DNA from: Delphinus delphis
Lineage: Eukaryota > Chordata > Mammalia > Artiodactyla > Delphinidae
Assembly (NCBI RefSeq): GCF_949987515.2
Contig: NC_082684.1
Location: 18,281,701-18,345,700, forward strand
Length of the DNA: 64,000 nucleotides
Direction of reading: 5' to 3'
Below the pieces are notes generated by a model. It was not told the DNA's origin. It searched no databases and saw nothing but the letters and a program-made list of their open reading frames with translations. How positions within the stretch are numbered: position 1 is the first letter of the stretch; each line of letters opens with the position of its first letter. This document shows, in pieces, positions 20,051-32,440 of this stretch. The position numbers and the translations under genes were made by a program.

Positions 20051-23000
20051 ATGGGAATAGGAACATACATATCGATAATTACCTGAAATGTAAATGGACT
20101 AAATGCTCCCACCAAAAGACACAGATTGGCTGAATGGATACAAAAACAAGACCCATATATATGCTGTCTACAAGAGACCCACTTCAGACCTAGAGACACA
20201 TACAGACTGATAGTAAGGGGATGGAAAAAGATATTCCATGCAAATGGAAATCAAAAGAAAGCTGAAGTAGCAATTCTCATATCAGACAAAATAGACTTTA
20301 AAATAAAGACTGTTAGAATAGACAAAGAAAGACACCACATAATGATAAAGGGATCGATCCAAGAAGAAGATATAACAATTGTAAATATTTATGCACCCAA
20401 CATAGGAGCACCTCAATACCTAAGGCAAATACTAACAGCCATAAAAGGGGAAATCAACACTAACACATTCATAGTAGGGGACTTTAACACCCCATTTTAA
20501 CCAATGGACAGATCATCCAAAATGAAAATAAATAAGGAAACACAAGCTTTAAATAATACATTAAACAAGATGGACTTAATTGATATTTATAGGACATTCC
20601 ATCCCAGAACAACAGAATATACATTTTTCTCAAGTGCTCATGGAACATTCTCCAGGATAGATCATATCTTGGGTCACAAATCAAGCCTTGGTTAATTTAA
20701 GAAAATTGAAATTGTATCAAGTATGTTTTCCAACCACAATGCTATGAGACTAGATATAAATTACAGGAAAAGATCTGTAACAAACACATGGAGGCTAAAC
20801 AATACACTACTTAATAACGAAGTGATCACTGAAGAAATCAAAGAGGAAATCATAAAATACCTAGAAACAAATGACAATGGAGACATGACGACCCAATACC
20901 TATGGGATGCAGCAAAAGCAGTTCTAAGATGGAAGTTTATAGCAATACAATCCTACCTTAAGAAACAGGAAACATATCGAATAAAGAACCTAACCTTACA
21001 CCTAAAGCAATTAGAGAAAGAAGAACAAAAACCCCCAAAGTTAGCAGAAGGAAAGAAATCATAAAAAATCAGATCAGAAGTAAATGAAAAAGAAATGAAG
21101 GAAACGATAGCAAAGATCAATAAAACTAAAAGCTGGTTCTTTGAGAAGATAAACGAAATTGATAAACCATTAGCCAGACTCATCAAGAAAAAAAGGGAGA
21201 AGACTCAAATCAATAGAATTAGAAATGAAAAAGGAGAAGTAACAACTGACCCTGTGGAAATACAAAAGATCGTGAGAGATTACTACAAGCAACTCTATGC
21301 CAATAAAATGGACAACCTGGAAGAAACGGACAAATTCTTAGAAATGCACAACCTGCCAAGACTGCATCAGGAAGAAATAGAAAATATGAACAGACCAATC
21401 ACAAGCACTGAAATTGAAACTATGATTAAAAATCTTCCAACAAACAAAAGTCCAGGACCAGATGGCTTCACAGGCGAATTCTATCAAACATTTAGAGAAG
21501 AGCTAACACCTACCCTTCTCAAACACTTCCAAAATATAGCAGAGGGAGGAACACTCCCAAACTCATTCTATGAGGCCACCATCACCTTGATACCAAAACC
21601 AGACAAGGATGTCACAAAGAAAGAAAACTACAGGCCAATATCACTGATGAACATAGATGCAAAAATCCTCAACAAAATCCTAGCAAACAGAATCCAACAG
21701 CACATTAAAAGGATCATACACCATGATCAAGTGGGGTTTATCCCAGGAATGCAAGGATTATTCAATAGACGCAAATCAATCAGTGTGATACACCATATTA
21801 ATAAAATGAAGGAGAAAAACCATATGATCATCTCAATAGATGCAGAGGAAGCTTTCGACAAAATTCAATACTGATTTATGATAAAAACTCTGCAGAAAGT
21901 AGGCCTAGAGGGAACTTTCCTCAACATAATAAAGGCCATATATGACAAACCCACAGCCAACATTGTCCTCAATGGTGAAAAACTGAAAGCATTTCCACTA
22001 AGATCAGGAACAAGAAAAAGTTGCCCACTGTAACCACTCTTATTCAATATAGTTTTGGAAGTTTTAGCCACAGCAATCAGAGAAGAAAAGGAAGTAAAAG
22101 GAATCCAAATCAGAAAAGAAGAAGTAAAGCTGTCACTGTTTGCATATGACATGATACTATACAAAGAGAATCCTAAAGATGCTACCAGAAAACTACTAGA
22201 GCTAAACAATGAATTTGGTAAAGTAGCAGGGTACAAAATTAATGCACAGAAATCTCTGGCATTTCTATACACTAATGATGAAATATCTGAAAGCGAAATC
22301 AAGAAAACACTCCCATTTACCATTGTAACAAAAAGAATAAAATATCTAGGAATAAACCAACCTAAGGAGACAAAAGACCTGTATGCAGAAAATTATAAGA
22401 CACTGATGAAAGAAATTAAAGATGATACAAATAGATGGAGAGATATACCATGTTCTTGGATTGGAAGAATCAACATTGTGAAAATGACTCTACTACCCAA
22501 AGCAATCTACAGATTCAATGCAATCCCTATCCAACTACCACTGGCATTTTTCACAGAACTAGAACAAAAAATTTCACAATTTGTATGGAAACACAAAAGA
22601 CCCCAAATAGCCAAAGCAATCTTGAGAACAAAAAACAGAGCTGGAGGAATCAGGCTCCCTGACTTCAGACTATACTACAAAGCTACAGTAATCAAGACAG
22701 TATGGTACTAGCACAAAAACAGAAAGATAGATCAATGGAACAGGATAGAAAGCCCAGAGATAAACCCACACACATATGGTCACCTTATCTTTGATAAAGG
22801 AGGCAGGGATGTACAGTGGAGAAAGGACAGCCTCTTCAATAAGTGATGCTGGGAAAACTGGACAGGTACATGTAAAAGTATGAGATTAGATCACTCCCTA
22901 ACACCATACACAATAATAAGCTCAAAATGGATTAAAGACCTAAATGTAAGGCCAGAAACTATCAAACTCTTAGAGGAAAACATAGGCAGAACACTCTGTG

Positions 23001-23863
23001 ACATAAATCACAGCAAGATCCTTTTTGACCCACCTCCTAGAGAAATGGAAATAAAAACAAAAATAAGCAAATGGGACCTAATGAAACTTTAAAGCTTTTG
23101 CACAGCAAAGGAAACCATAAACAAGAGCAAAAGAAAACACTAAGAAGGGGAGAAAATATTTGCCAATGAAGCAGCTGACAAAGGATTAATCTCCAAAATT
23201 TACAAGCAGCTCATGCAGCTCAATAACAAAAAAACAAACAACCCAATCCAAAAATGGGCAAAAGACCTAAATAGACATTTCTCCAAAGAAGATATACAGA
23301 CTGCCAACAAACACATTAAAGAATGCTCAACATCATTAATCATTAGAGAAATGCAAATCAAAACTACAATGAGATATCATCTCACACCAGTCAGAATGGC
23401 CATCATCAAAAAATCTAGAAACAATAAATGCTGGAGAGGGTGTGGAGAAAAGGGAACACTCCTGCACTGCTGGTGGGAATGTGAATTGGTACAGACACTA
23501 CGGAGAACAGTATGGAGCTTCCTTAAAAAACTAAAAATAGAACTACCATATGACCCAGCATTCCCACTACCGGGCATATACCCTGAGAAAACCATAATTC
23601 AAGAAGAGTCATGTACCAAAATGTTCATTGCAGCTCTGTTTACAATAGCCAGGAGATGGAAACAACCTAAGTGTCCATCATTGGATGAATGGATAAAGAA
23701 GATGTGGCACATATATACAATGGAATATTACTCAGTCATAAAAAGAAACAAAATTGAGCTCTTTGTAATGAAGTGGATGGATCTAGAGTCTGTCATACAG
23801 AGTGAAGAATGTCAGAAAGAGAAAGACAAATACCGTATGCTAACACATATATATGGAATTTAA
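20051..23863 (+). pseudogene. L1 ORF2 (endonuclease plus reverse transcriptase), multiply interrupted
   Basis: Span of 1271 codons matches L1 ORF2. Most of it stays in one frame, but in-frame stops occur at 20084, 20498, 20693, 21062, 21872, 22031, 22709, 22844 and 23090, and a local frame disturbance lies around 21030-21090. The apurinic-type endonuclease domain shows NVNGLN, CCLQETH, VGDFN and RIDHILGHKSSLG, but SNHN replaces the expected SDHN. The reverse transcriptase shows [32 protein letters not shown] and [12 protein letters not shown]. The FADD catalytic box reads FAYD, with Tyr at codon 22145-22147. The C-terminal Cys/His segment [18 protein letters not shown] is intact. It could not supply enzyme activity even without the stops. 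Confidence 0.96.
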
Positions 23864-24244
23864 GAAAAAAAATGTCATGAAGAACGTAGGTTTAAGACAG
23901 GAATAAAGACACAGACTACTAGAGAATGGACTTGAGGATATGGGGAGGGGGAAGGGTAAGCTGTGACAAAGTGAGAGAGTGGCATGGACATATATACACT
24001 ACTAAACGTAAAATAGATAATTAGTGGGAAGCAGCTACATAGCATAGGGAGATCAGCTCGGTGCTTTGTGAACACCTAGAGGAGTGGGATGGGGAGGGTG
24101 GTAGGGAGGGAGATGCAAGAGGGAAGAGATATGGGAACATATGTATACGTATAACTGATTCACTTTGTTATAAAGCAGAAACTAACACACCATTGTAAAG
24201 AAATTATACTCCAATAAATATGTAAAATAAATAAATAAATAAAA
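23864..24244 (+). other. L1 3'UTR and A-rich tail
   Basis: Follows the ORF2 stop. Contains a G-rich section (GGGGAGGGGGAAGGG at 23943-23957 and GGGATGGGGAGGGTGG around 24088), as is usual for L1 3'UTRs. It ends with CCAATAAATATG and an (AAAT)n tail abutting the target-site duplication. Confidence 0.93.
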
Positions 24245-24257
24245 ACAATACAGCCTT

Positions 24258-25714
24258 ACAGTTTTGTGGTTAGTGTTTAATCAGGAGAAGTTTATGCTAA
24301 AACGGGATGTTTAAAATTATTATCATTTTAATATCATCTTTGAAATACGTGTTTTTATTCCAGGAGTGATTTTTTATTTCAATTTTAAGGGTTCTGATTT
24401 CATTCTTTTGAGCTGTCAACTGTGACCACATCTAAAGAGACAGTTTGCATTTGTCTGCTGAACCTGTGATTAGAGCTTGAGTAATAGCAGAGTGTTCACT
24501 TCAAAAAAGAAAAAATTCCACAGTCAAGTCCTTTAATTTGTTGAAATAGTTAGAACCTGAGCAAGTTCTAGTTAAAATGACCTAAGAATCGAATATGTTT
24601 TTCTGCTTTAGGTGGTTTAAACCACAAGATTATATATCAAATGAGCAAACAAAACAAATCTGGAAAATCTCGGACAGAAGAGCAGAAGTAGCTCTTCCTT
24701 GGGAATTCTTTGGAACTGTGGGCAAACTGGTGTCTGCTGTCAGTGACAATTACAGTGACCAAGATAAGTCTGTTTTTCTTTTTTTTTTTCATTCCTTAGC
24801 CAGCTACAAACTAGATGACAAAGCAGTTTCAAGGCCAAAATCTACTTGTGCCCATGTCCTGAAATGCTGAAAGAAAGTAAGTGTTTTTTTTTTTTTGAAT
24901 ATCATTTTGAAAGCAAAGTAAAAGTGAGCTTCCTCATTTGATGGTAAAACTGGAAATACACCTTTTCTAACATGTAACTAAGGGCCAAATATCAAGTAAG
25001 AAATGCTTTATATAAAAGAGTGTAGATTTCCTTATAGTCAAACTGGAGAACACTGATCTATAAAGGGAAGCCAACTCAAAAACAAAAAAAAAAACCCTCT
25101 ACTATTTTTAACATTCACATACTACCTGGGAATTTCTTTGATTAAACTAAACTCCATGAGAATCAGCTTACCTTCCTGTGTTGATCTTTTGGATTAGAAC
25201 ATTTTTCTTCTGACTTTGAGAAATATCATGGCCCCATTGTACAAGTGATGGGATCATTACTAAACTGATTCCATGTCTACTATGCCCATGAGAATTTGCC
25301 TGACTAGTGTTCTGGTTTCAACTGTTTAAAAAAAAATTTAAACAAAGACCCCTTTTTACTTTGAGATATATATATATATAATGAAATACCATATTTCCAA
25401 TTCACAAACTGTGGAAGGATTGGCACATAATCCTGGTGAATTTTACCAGGCTTATAAAATTCCAATTTGGGGCATTATTTCATTTATTTTTTAAAAATTT
25501 CATTTTATTGTGGTAAGAACAATTAGCAAGATTACCCTCAACAAACCCTCAATTCTTAAGTGTATAATACAGAATTGTTAATATAGGCACAATGTTGTAT
25601 AACAGATCGCTGGAACTTATTCATCTTGCATAACTGAAATTTCATGCTCCTTGATTGATCATTATTTCTTACACCAGCATTATCAATGCAGTAAGCAGAA
25701 TAGATAAAAGCGCA
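24258..25714. other. Unannotated sequence
   Basis: No gene or repeat family recognised. A 91-codon frame at 24595-24870 crosses a T-rich run and lacks supporting features. A short (TA)n lies at 25366-25382. Confidence 0.4.
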
Positions 25715-25832
25715 TGCTCCACAGCCCCTGGGACTGAAGCTGGGCTCCATTGTTACAGGCTGTGTGACGTGTGGGCAAGTTACTTAACCTCCCTGTGCCT
25801 CATTTTCCTCTTCTGCAAAAAGAATTTAAAAA
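25715..25832 (+). mobile_element. MIR SINE fragment (sense)
   Basis: GGCTGTGTGACGTGTGGGCAAG, TTACTTAACCTCCCTGTGCCTCA and TTTTCCTCTTCTGCAAAA are the sense MIR core. It is cut off on the right by the TA/TG microsatellite. Confidence 0.75.
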
Positions 25833-25834
25833 AT

Positions 25835-25853
25835 CATATATATGTGTTATATG

Positions 25854-25920
<67 letters not shown>

Positions 25921-26045
25921 ATATTTGTATATATATGTTATATAAAATATATATAAATCAAAATAATACATATATAATATATATGTTATATGTTATATAA
26001 CATGTATGTGTGGGTATACATGTGTTAACTACATATGTGTGTGTG
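25835..26045. repeat. Compound (TA)n(TG)n(TATA)n microsatellite
   Basis: A ~26-bp TA run at 25856-25882 adjoins a ~35-bp TG run at 25883-25917, then irregular TATATGTTATA text up to a TGTGTGTGG tract at 26036-26045. Expected to be length-variable between individuals. Confidence 0.97.
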
Positions 26046-26704
26046 GCATGTAGAACCAAGGCCAAGAAGATAAATAACATAAAAATATTTGCAATCATTA
26101 TCACTGACTATCAGCAAAGCTGAAGCATTGGTACTCCTGAACAGCAACAAGAAAGTAAAATGTATATGAATTTATATTCTCATTCTAAAATGAAGAAAAT
26201 AAAATTCACCTACCCTTGATCTCAACAAACCTTATGTTGCAGAATCCAGAACTCTAAATAACATATTAATATGATACTCAATAAAATACCCACCATATAT
26301 ACTCTCATGCCTATGTAAAACACATACCCACACATGCAATGATTCTTTCTGTGTCCTGCGATTATAATTGCTGGTTATTTTAGTCTTTAACTTTGGATTT
26401 TCCAAATTATCTACAAATAAGCTCACCTTACATGTGTAATCAGAAATTAAAAGGTTCGCAGTACAAGTGGGGATAATTTTGGAATTCTCATTATAACTGA
26501 ACACGATTGAGCCCCCTTTGAGTGGGAAAAGCAGAACTAGCAGACTGATAATACAAAGACTGCCCTGAAAAATGATCATCTGCAATGAACCAAGTGGGAC
26601 GAGGAACAGTAAGAGAAATAAAACATTTGAGTAACATCTTGCTCTTTGAACCCAGAGGACAGATGGTCACCTCAGTCAAACCTGAGGAGTGGTGTCTTGG
26701 AAAG
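26046..26704. other. Unannotated sequence
   Basis: No recognised element. The 117-codon minus-strand frame at 26232-26585 has no family features and lies in AT-rich DNA. Confidence 0.4.
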
Positions 26705-26890
26705 GCTTAGGGGCTAGAGACACTTATTGAGTCCTGATGACAGATAACTTGACAAGCATTATCTCCCTCAATCTCACCTCCAACTTGTAGAGAGCTCTTT
26801 GGACCACAATTTTACAAATATGGAAACCGGGGTTCAAGGTCAGCAGCCATGGTAGAACACCAACCATATTTCCCAGTTCTAAGTTACATA
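26705..26890 (-). mobile_element. MIR SINE copy (antisense)
   Basis: ACTTATTGAGTCCTG, CATTATCTCCCTCAATCTCACC, TTTTACAAATATGGAAACCGGGG and AAGGTCAGCAGCCA follow the antisense MIR order. Confidence 0.55.
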
Positions 26891-28954
26891 TCCTTTCATG
26901 ATGCCACAGAGGCCCTCGTCTGCCTCTTGCCTTTCCTCAGCCCTCTCATATATTTATTCATTGCCCCTACCATGCTCCCCCTTCAAGCCCACCCTCTTCC
27001 CTGCTTTTTGGATGTGGTCCCATTTGCAATGAAAAGTCAGCAGGAGTACAAAAGCCTCATATAGCTCCCACACAGAAAGCCTGACTAAGGTAGGGACAGC
27101 AATGCCTGAACCCACCAGTATTCTCACAGACGTGCAGCTGCAGGCACGCACACCGATTCTGCAGAGCTCATAAAGCAGCTTTCAGCGCCACTTAGAACCC
27201 TGTGTCAGCAGGCATCTGCGGGGGAGGCCAGCTCCCACAGAGTAAGTGATTCTCTACTGAACCCAGGCAGGACTGCATGGGACCCCAGGGAAGAAAGTCT
27301 GTCCTCTGTGGCTCTGGAGGGCATATTGTCATGTCCCAAAAGACAGGAAGGGGAGAAAAAGCTGCAGAAATGTCTAAGGAAGAACCTCCAAGTCTGACTG
27401 TATCCAGTCACCCAACCTAGGCATGGAATTTCTACTGCTTGACAGAAATACAGAATTAAGATCATTAAAAGAATGCCTTTCATGGTTTTAATTGGCCCCC
27501 ACTATTTTTTTTCATTTATACCTTTCAGCATATATTTTTTCATGTAATTTCTCCTGCTAATTATTTAAAGAAGGAAATGAGTGCAATGCCTAAGTCATTA
27601 CTATAAGGCCTGGTACATGCTCATGCCACTCCTAAAAGGCATTTCCTAGTCCTGTGCACATACTAATCAACTCTTGCATTTTGTGAGGCAAGTAGCTAAG
27701 AAGCCTTAGTTCACCAGTGCTTAAATAGAGAGGTTAGGACAACAGAGCAATGTAATTGTGGAGGCTTCCTAAGACTGAAAGCTTAGAGGTAAGATAAAGG
27801 GGAGCCCATATTCCCTGAGGGAAAAAAATAAATAAATCCTATTGCAGGGATAAAGACAGTCCAGGGAGCCACAGGAGCCCATCAATAACGAAAAGCTAGT
27901 GCCAATCACCTCCTATTCCTAAAACATCCATATACCCATTGTCAGATTCTGATTAGCTTAAGAAAGGCTCATTTTTCTCTTCCTTCTCACTGATTTTCAG
28001 GAGGTACAGATCAGTACAATCAACATGCAGCACACATATTATATAAAGTAAGATATATTTTCTTCCTTGCACAACGCCTTGAGGAAACATGCTTTAAGCG
28101 AACCACGAGCTCTGATCTTGACTTTATCCTGTAGGAACCCTGGGATGTGCTTGGAGGCTCTTCCCATGACATCTACTGCCTGATGCTGTGTGTACCTAGG
28201 GCTTCAAGCCACTATTGCCAAAATGGGAGTGCTCTGCTCCCAAAATTCTTTGCTTTAACCCACATTTGAATTCTGTTCATGGGACAGAGTGCCCCTCAGT
28301 TGCTCCCTGGATTAATTCCTTGGTTGTTACTATTGGGGAACTTTGCCCACTCCAGTTTACCAGCAGCAAGGATTTCAAATGGGTTAAAAGTGTTTCCTTA
28401 AGTTTTGATCTAACAAAATGGATGAACCTTATCTATCCTTTTTCATTACCTCTGCTTCTTTAGGTAGTATGACATAGCATAAAAAAATTAAATGAATCAA
28501 AATTAATTTAAAATAAATGTCCCTGCAGTATTTACTATGGGAAGGATTGGGACATTCTAACCTTCAGAGCTGATCCGTCCCAGTAACTTTCAGAATCTTA
28601 CAGAGATTATCTTTCCATGATTTTCCGCACACAGTTCCTAGAGCCCTAACCCTTCACAAGGACAATTTTATTCCTCACATGGGAATTTTCTCTAGGTACT
28701 ATTTTTTCAGATGGTTTTCTACTTTAGATAAGGGCCAGGAGAGGGGAGTAGGGAGGAAGCTTAGCTTTAACCTCCAAAGTTGTTCAGTGAAACAAATGCA
28801 ACTGTTATTCTCAAAAAAATATGCAGAATATTATGGAAATATATAGTAAAACAATAAAATTGATCTAACATACATAGAACCCTACAAAAGGATGCCCTTT
28901 TTCATAGCTACTATTTAACATCTCTCAAAATTAGATGCTCTCATCCCAAGTTAG
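26891..28954. other. Unannotated sequence
   Basis: About 2 kb with no recognised gene or repeat. Frames of 71-92 codons at 26849-27064, 27205-27483 and 28215-28463 show no supporting features. Confidence 0.4.
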
Positions 28955-29078
28955 TAATAAAAACAGCTAGACTTTATTGAGCACTCTCTTTGCAGGACAA
29001 ATTTATGCATAATTATTGCATGTAATCTCCACAGTGACTGCTTAAGATAAGACTATCCACTATCCCCCATTATACATA
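28955..29078 (-). mobile_element. MIR fragment (antisense)
   Basis: AGACTTTATTGAGCACTCTCTTTGC, TGCATGTAATCTCCACAGTGAC and CTATCCCCCATTATACA fit the first half of an antisense MIR. Confidence 0.55.
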
Positions 29079-29079
29079 T

Positions 29080-29343
29080 CATAGTAATGATAATAACAAT
29101 AACAAGAGCTATGATTTTTCTACTCAGTGCCTAACTACGTGCTAGACACCTTACGTAAGTCATCTTCATTTAATCCACGCAGTAGCATTATGAACCTGGT
29201 TCTCTAGTTTCTCCCGTTGTACCGATGAAGAAACGGAGCCCACAGAGGTTAAGTAACTAACTAAGATCAACACTAATAAGTGCCAGCATTTCAACCCAGA
29301 CTGAACTCATTCTTGACTTCTTAACCACTTTGCTCTACTGCCT
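29080..29343 (-). mobile_element. MIR SINE copy, nearly complete (antisense)
   Basis: Runs from ATAGTAATGATAATAAC through GTGCTAGACACCTTACG, CATTTAATCCACGCAG, CCGATGAAGAAACGGAG, GAGGTTAAGTAACTAAC, to CTTAACCACTTTGCTCTACTGCC. This is one of the best preserved MIR copies here. Confidence 0.8.
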
Positions 29344-29501
29344 CAAACAAACACGAAGTACAATGAAAATCCGTGAGTGGGGTTGAGGAAGACCTCTACG
29401 AGTCTTTGAGCAAATACTTTCTATCTCCTCCTTAGGTCCCCAACTCAAGATGTCTGCCACTTTCATTGAGCTTCCTAAGTCAAAACAAACTATGATTACC
29501 C

Positions 29502-29504
<3 letters not shown>

Positions 29505-29557
<53 letters not shown>
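29505..29557. repeat. (AC)n microsatellite
   Basis: About 40 bp of pure AC followed by one AAACAC interruption and a second short AC run. Confidence 0.97.
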
Positions 29558-30689
29558 TCACATAGTCGTAAGGCATATGTATCAAAATAATGCTCATCTT
29601 GCTGTTGAATAGAATATCAAAACTCCGTTTGTTTTGCCTTACCACCAGCCTGTAGACCTAAGAGTAGGACCTAAGTACACCTTAAACCAGGCAAATCATA
29701 CAGAAAATGGGATGGTAGCTGTAATTAAGTAAATATCTTCCATTGTTAGAGTTACTGTTTCCTATAAATAGCTTCTTCCTTAAGCTTCATAAGAACATGG
29801 CAGAAAGACTTCTTTTGTACAATTTAAAGACAGGAAGACTCAGATGCATAAAAATAATGATCACACAAATATTTAAGACTAGCTCCTTCTCCAGTGCTGG
29901 TGCTTTTTCCACTAACAGACTGTATTAGTAATGCTCCCCACTTGCCACCACCCCCAAGGAAGAAAACAGCTAGTGTAAATGATGCAGTCCGTGAAAAGAA
30001 AAGCCCGCCCCTCACTGTAGGGAAACACAAAGTTGAAGCCAAACTTGCATCTGTGTTCACAGGTACAGTTGTCATCCATAGCTAAGACTTCATCCCTTCA
30101 AAAGCTATGACTCAAGGCGAAATGAAATGATAGATATTTGTCATATTTGTCACACATCCTAATGGTGGACAAGAAAATATGGAGAGATAACACTGCAGAA
30201 TGACCCCAAATATTAGACTTTTCTCACTCAAGTGAAACATGGCAAAGGACCTTTTGGACACCGCCCTCAAACTGGCCCTGCAAAAAAATACACATCTTTT
30301 TCTGAATAAAAATAAAGAATGTTATTATTTAAAATCTAGTTCTACAAATTTAAAAATAATGGATACTACAAAACAAACATTATAAAATATATGTAATGTC
30401 ACCACTGCATAGGGAGAATTTTTAACCTTTCACTCCAGAAGAAAATGGAAGTCTTCATCCTGGGGTCAATCTTCAACGCTAACGTTACTGGACGCGTGAC
30501 TATGAATGCCCATGAGGACCGACTGGGGCTTTGAACCAAAGGAAGGGAATGACTGCCATTTTGTTGCAAGAAGTGGAGACGTGGTAGAATTTTCTAAACC
30601 GTTTGAACTAGGACTCAATGGTACTGTCAAACTATTGTTTTCCTTTCTTTGACCACAAAATATAGAGGCCGGTCTTCTCTAGGGGTCAG
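29558..30689. other. Unannotated sequence
   Basis: No recognised gene or repeat family. Confidence 0.4.
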
Positions 30690-30870
30690 TGGCATCCTGT
30701 AATGAGCCATGTGAAGCCACCAGCTTGTCATTCAGAGCACTGCTTGCTCTGTTCTAGAATCCTGGAACACCCCATGACTGCTGCTGCCTCCGGACCATCT
30801 CCAAACAAATGGGAAGCTGATTTGCATAAACCGCATTTGCATTTTATTCATCCCCTGCCCAAGTCTAGAT
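30690..30870. promoter_or_regulatory. Candidate regulatory island with paired octamer motifs
   Basis: Two exact POU octamer sites ATTTGCAT (30820-30827 and 30835-30842) start 15 bp apart on the same strand, followed by TTTATTCAT. The surrounding stretch lacks any recognisable transposon and keeps CpGs (CTCCGGACC, ACCGCAT). Regulatory function is inferred from motif arrangement only. Confidence 0.3.
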
Positions 30871-32229
30871 CAGAATGTTTAATATCATCCCCGCTGTGGG
30901 AGGTCTCCTGAATTTAAGGCCATTTGTGGTCAACCATGAGAAGGTCTGGGTTCCAGAGTTGGGTTTATATTTGAAATTAAAAGCAGAAACAAGAGAAAGC
31001 CTGCTGCAAGATACAGAGTATGAAAAAACAAAAAGACCAGTTACAGTATAAACGTGGCAGAAACCAGAAACCATTGCTGAGGTCTTGCATTTCTACTGAT
31101 GAGCTAGCAAGTCACCATTCAGGGGCGCCTAAGATGACACCAGGTACTTTACTTGCATTTCCACATTTAATCGTTTTTTACTCCCTGATATACAAGGAAA
31201 GTCCAGAAGAAAAAGAAAATCAAAAGGCAGGAGGTTTTCTCAATGTTAAACATCCTCTAAACAGTAGAAGCAAGATTCAAACTTAGTAGTGTCTGGCTGT
31301 AACCCCATTCCTTCACCCGCCACCCCAACTCACCTCCCTTCTGCCGACCCCTTGTTTTCTGACATTAGCCCAAAATACAACAGAAAAGTATCCTAGTAAG
31401 TGTAAACAAAAACTTCAGCGATTCACTCAGCATTTGAATGTTTTCTTCTCCTTGAAGATTAATCAGACAGAGAAAAACTGTTAACTTAAACTAAATTCTA
31501 TTTAGGTTTATAAGCCAGATTTTGAGGTGTGTGCGAATGTTAGTTACCAAGAATAAATAGGCTCTATGTCATAATAAACACACACATACGTACATGAACA
31601 CGTATTTCTTGAGCAAACACAATCCCATTAGAAGGAGAAAACAAAACTACTTGTGAAAACTCTGCAAAAATCCTGCAACATCAACAGCATCTTCCCTGGA
31701 TCATTAATTCTGGCCTAAATTTGCAACTATCAGGCAAATCAGGCACACTGTCCAGCAGACATCCACCTGCTATTAGGCTGAATGTGCCCGGCATCTTGAC
31801 ATTCTATTGATTCCAATCCAAAGCTTATGTAAAAAAGGCAGCTCAGAGTCCAAAGGGAATTTTAGCCACAAATACTTTGGGAGAAATCCAAACAACTAAA
31901 AACAGAAAGAAAGACAAGATGCAAATCTGAGTGACAAAACTGCAACAGCTCAAACCAGACTGGTAGATGCTCAAGAACAAATCTACAAACGACTCAGGCC
32001 TCCCCTTTTGATAACTACTGATTTTAAGAAATCCCAATAGCCTCTACGAATCAGGACTATCACTACTGGTGCATGTAGCCACGAAAAGATTTGTTATGAC
32101 TCCAGGGGTGTTGCTTTCAAAGAGGACTCTGTCAATTTCTGCCCACTAGAGCCCTGTAAACATTCCATAGAAATTTGTTGTGCCATAAATATGATCCTAA
32201 TAATGACAAAGGTTCTTAAGCAGTTCAGA
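30871..32229. other. Unannotated sequence
   Basis: No recognised gene or repeat family. Confidence 0.4.
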
Positions 32230-32440
32230 TGAACCAGCAACTATATAAAGTGCTTAAGAATACTACATCCTTTAATCTTCAGAACACCCCCACGAGCTAA
32301 GAGTTCTATTTCCATTTTACAAATAAGGAAAATTGAGGTTCTGAGAGGTAATTTTCTCCAGGTAGCTGGAGAATGAGACACTAAAGAAGAGAGAGCATCA
32401 GGATTCATTTCTAAGTTTTCTGACACCTCCCAGCCTTCCT
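32230..32440 (-). mobile_element. MIR SINE copy (antisense)
   Basis: AAGTGCTTAAGAATACTACATCC, TTTAATCTTCAGAACACCCCC, CCATTTTACAAATAAGGAAAATTGAGG and CTGAGAGGTAATTTTC match the antisense MIR order. Confidence 0.75.

Larger units (their letters stand above)
17106..24244 (+). mobile_element. Full-length L1 retrotransposon (inactive)
   Basis: A 7.1-kb non-LTR retrotransposon with all parts in order: GC-rich 5'UTR, ORF1, ORF2, 3'UTR and A-rich (AAAT)n tail. An exact 13-bp target-site duplication ACAATACAGCCTT flanks it (17093-17105, 24245-24257), extendable to 16 bp with one mismatch at the A-tail junction. The left junction GATTA|AGA fits the AT-rich target preference of the L1 endonuclease. Both reading frames are broken (see the ORF entries), so the copy cannot mobilise itself. 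The type is the cetartiodactyl/cetacean L1 lineage, judged from the 5'UTR and ORF text. Confidence 0.97.

Noticed and set aside
24595..24870. 91-codon frame with a plausible-looking start
   Set aside because: Includes a poly-T-encoded Phe run and no recognised domain; no convincing splice signals.
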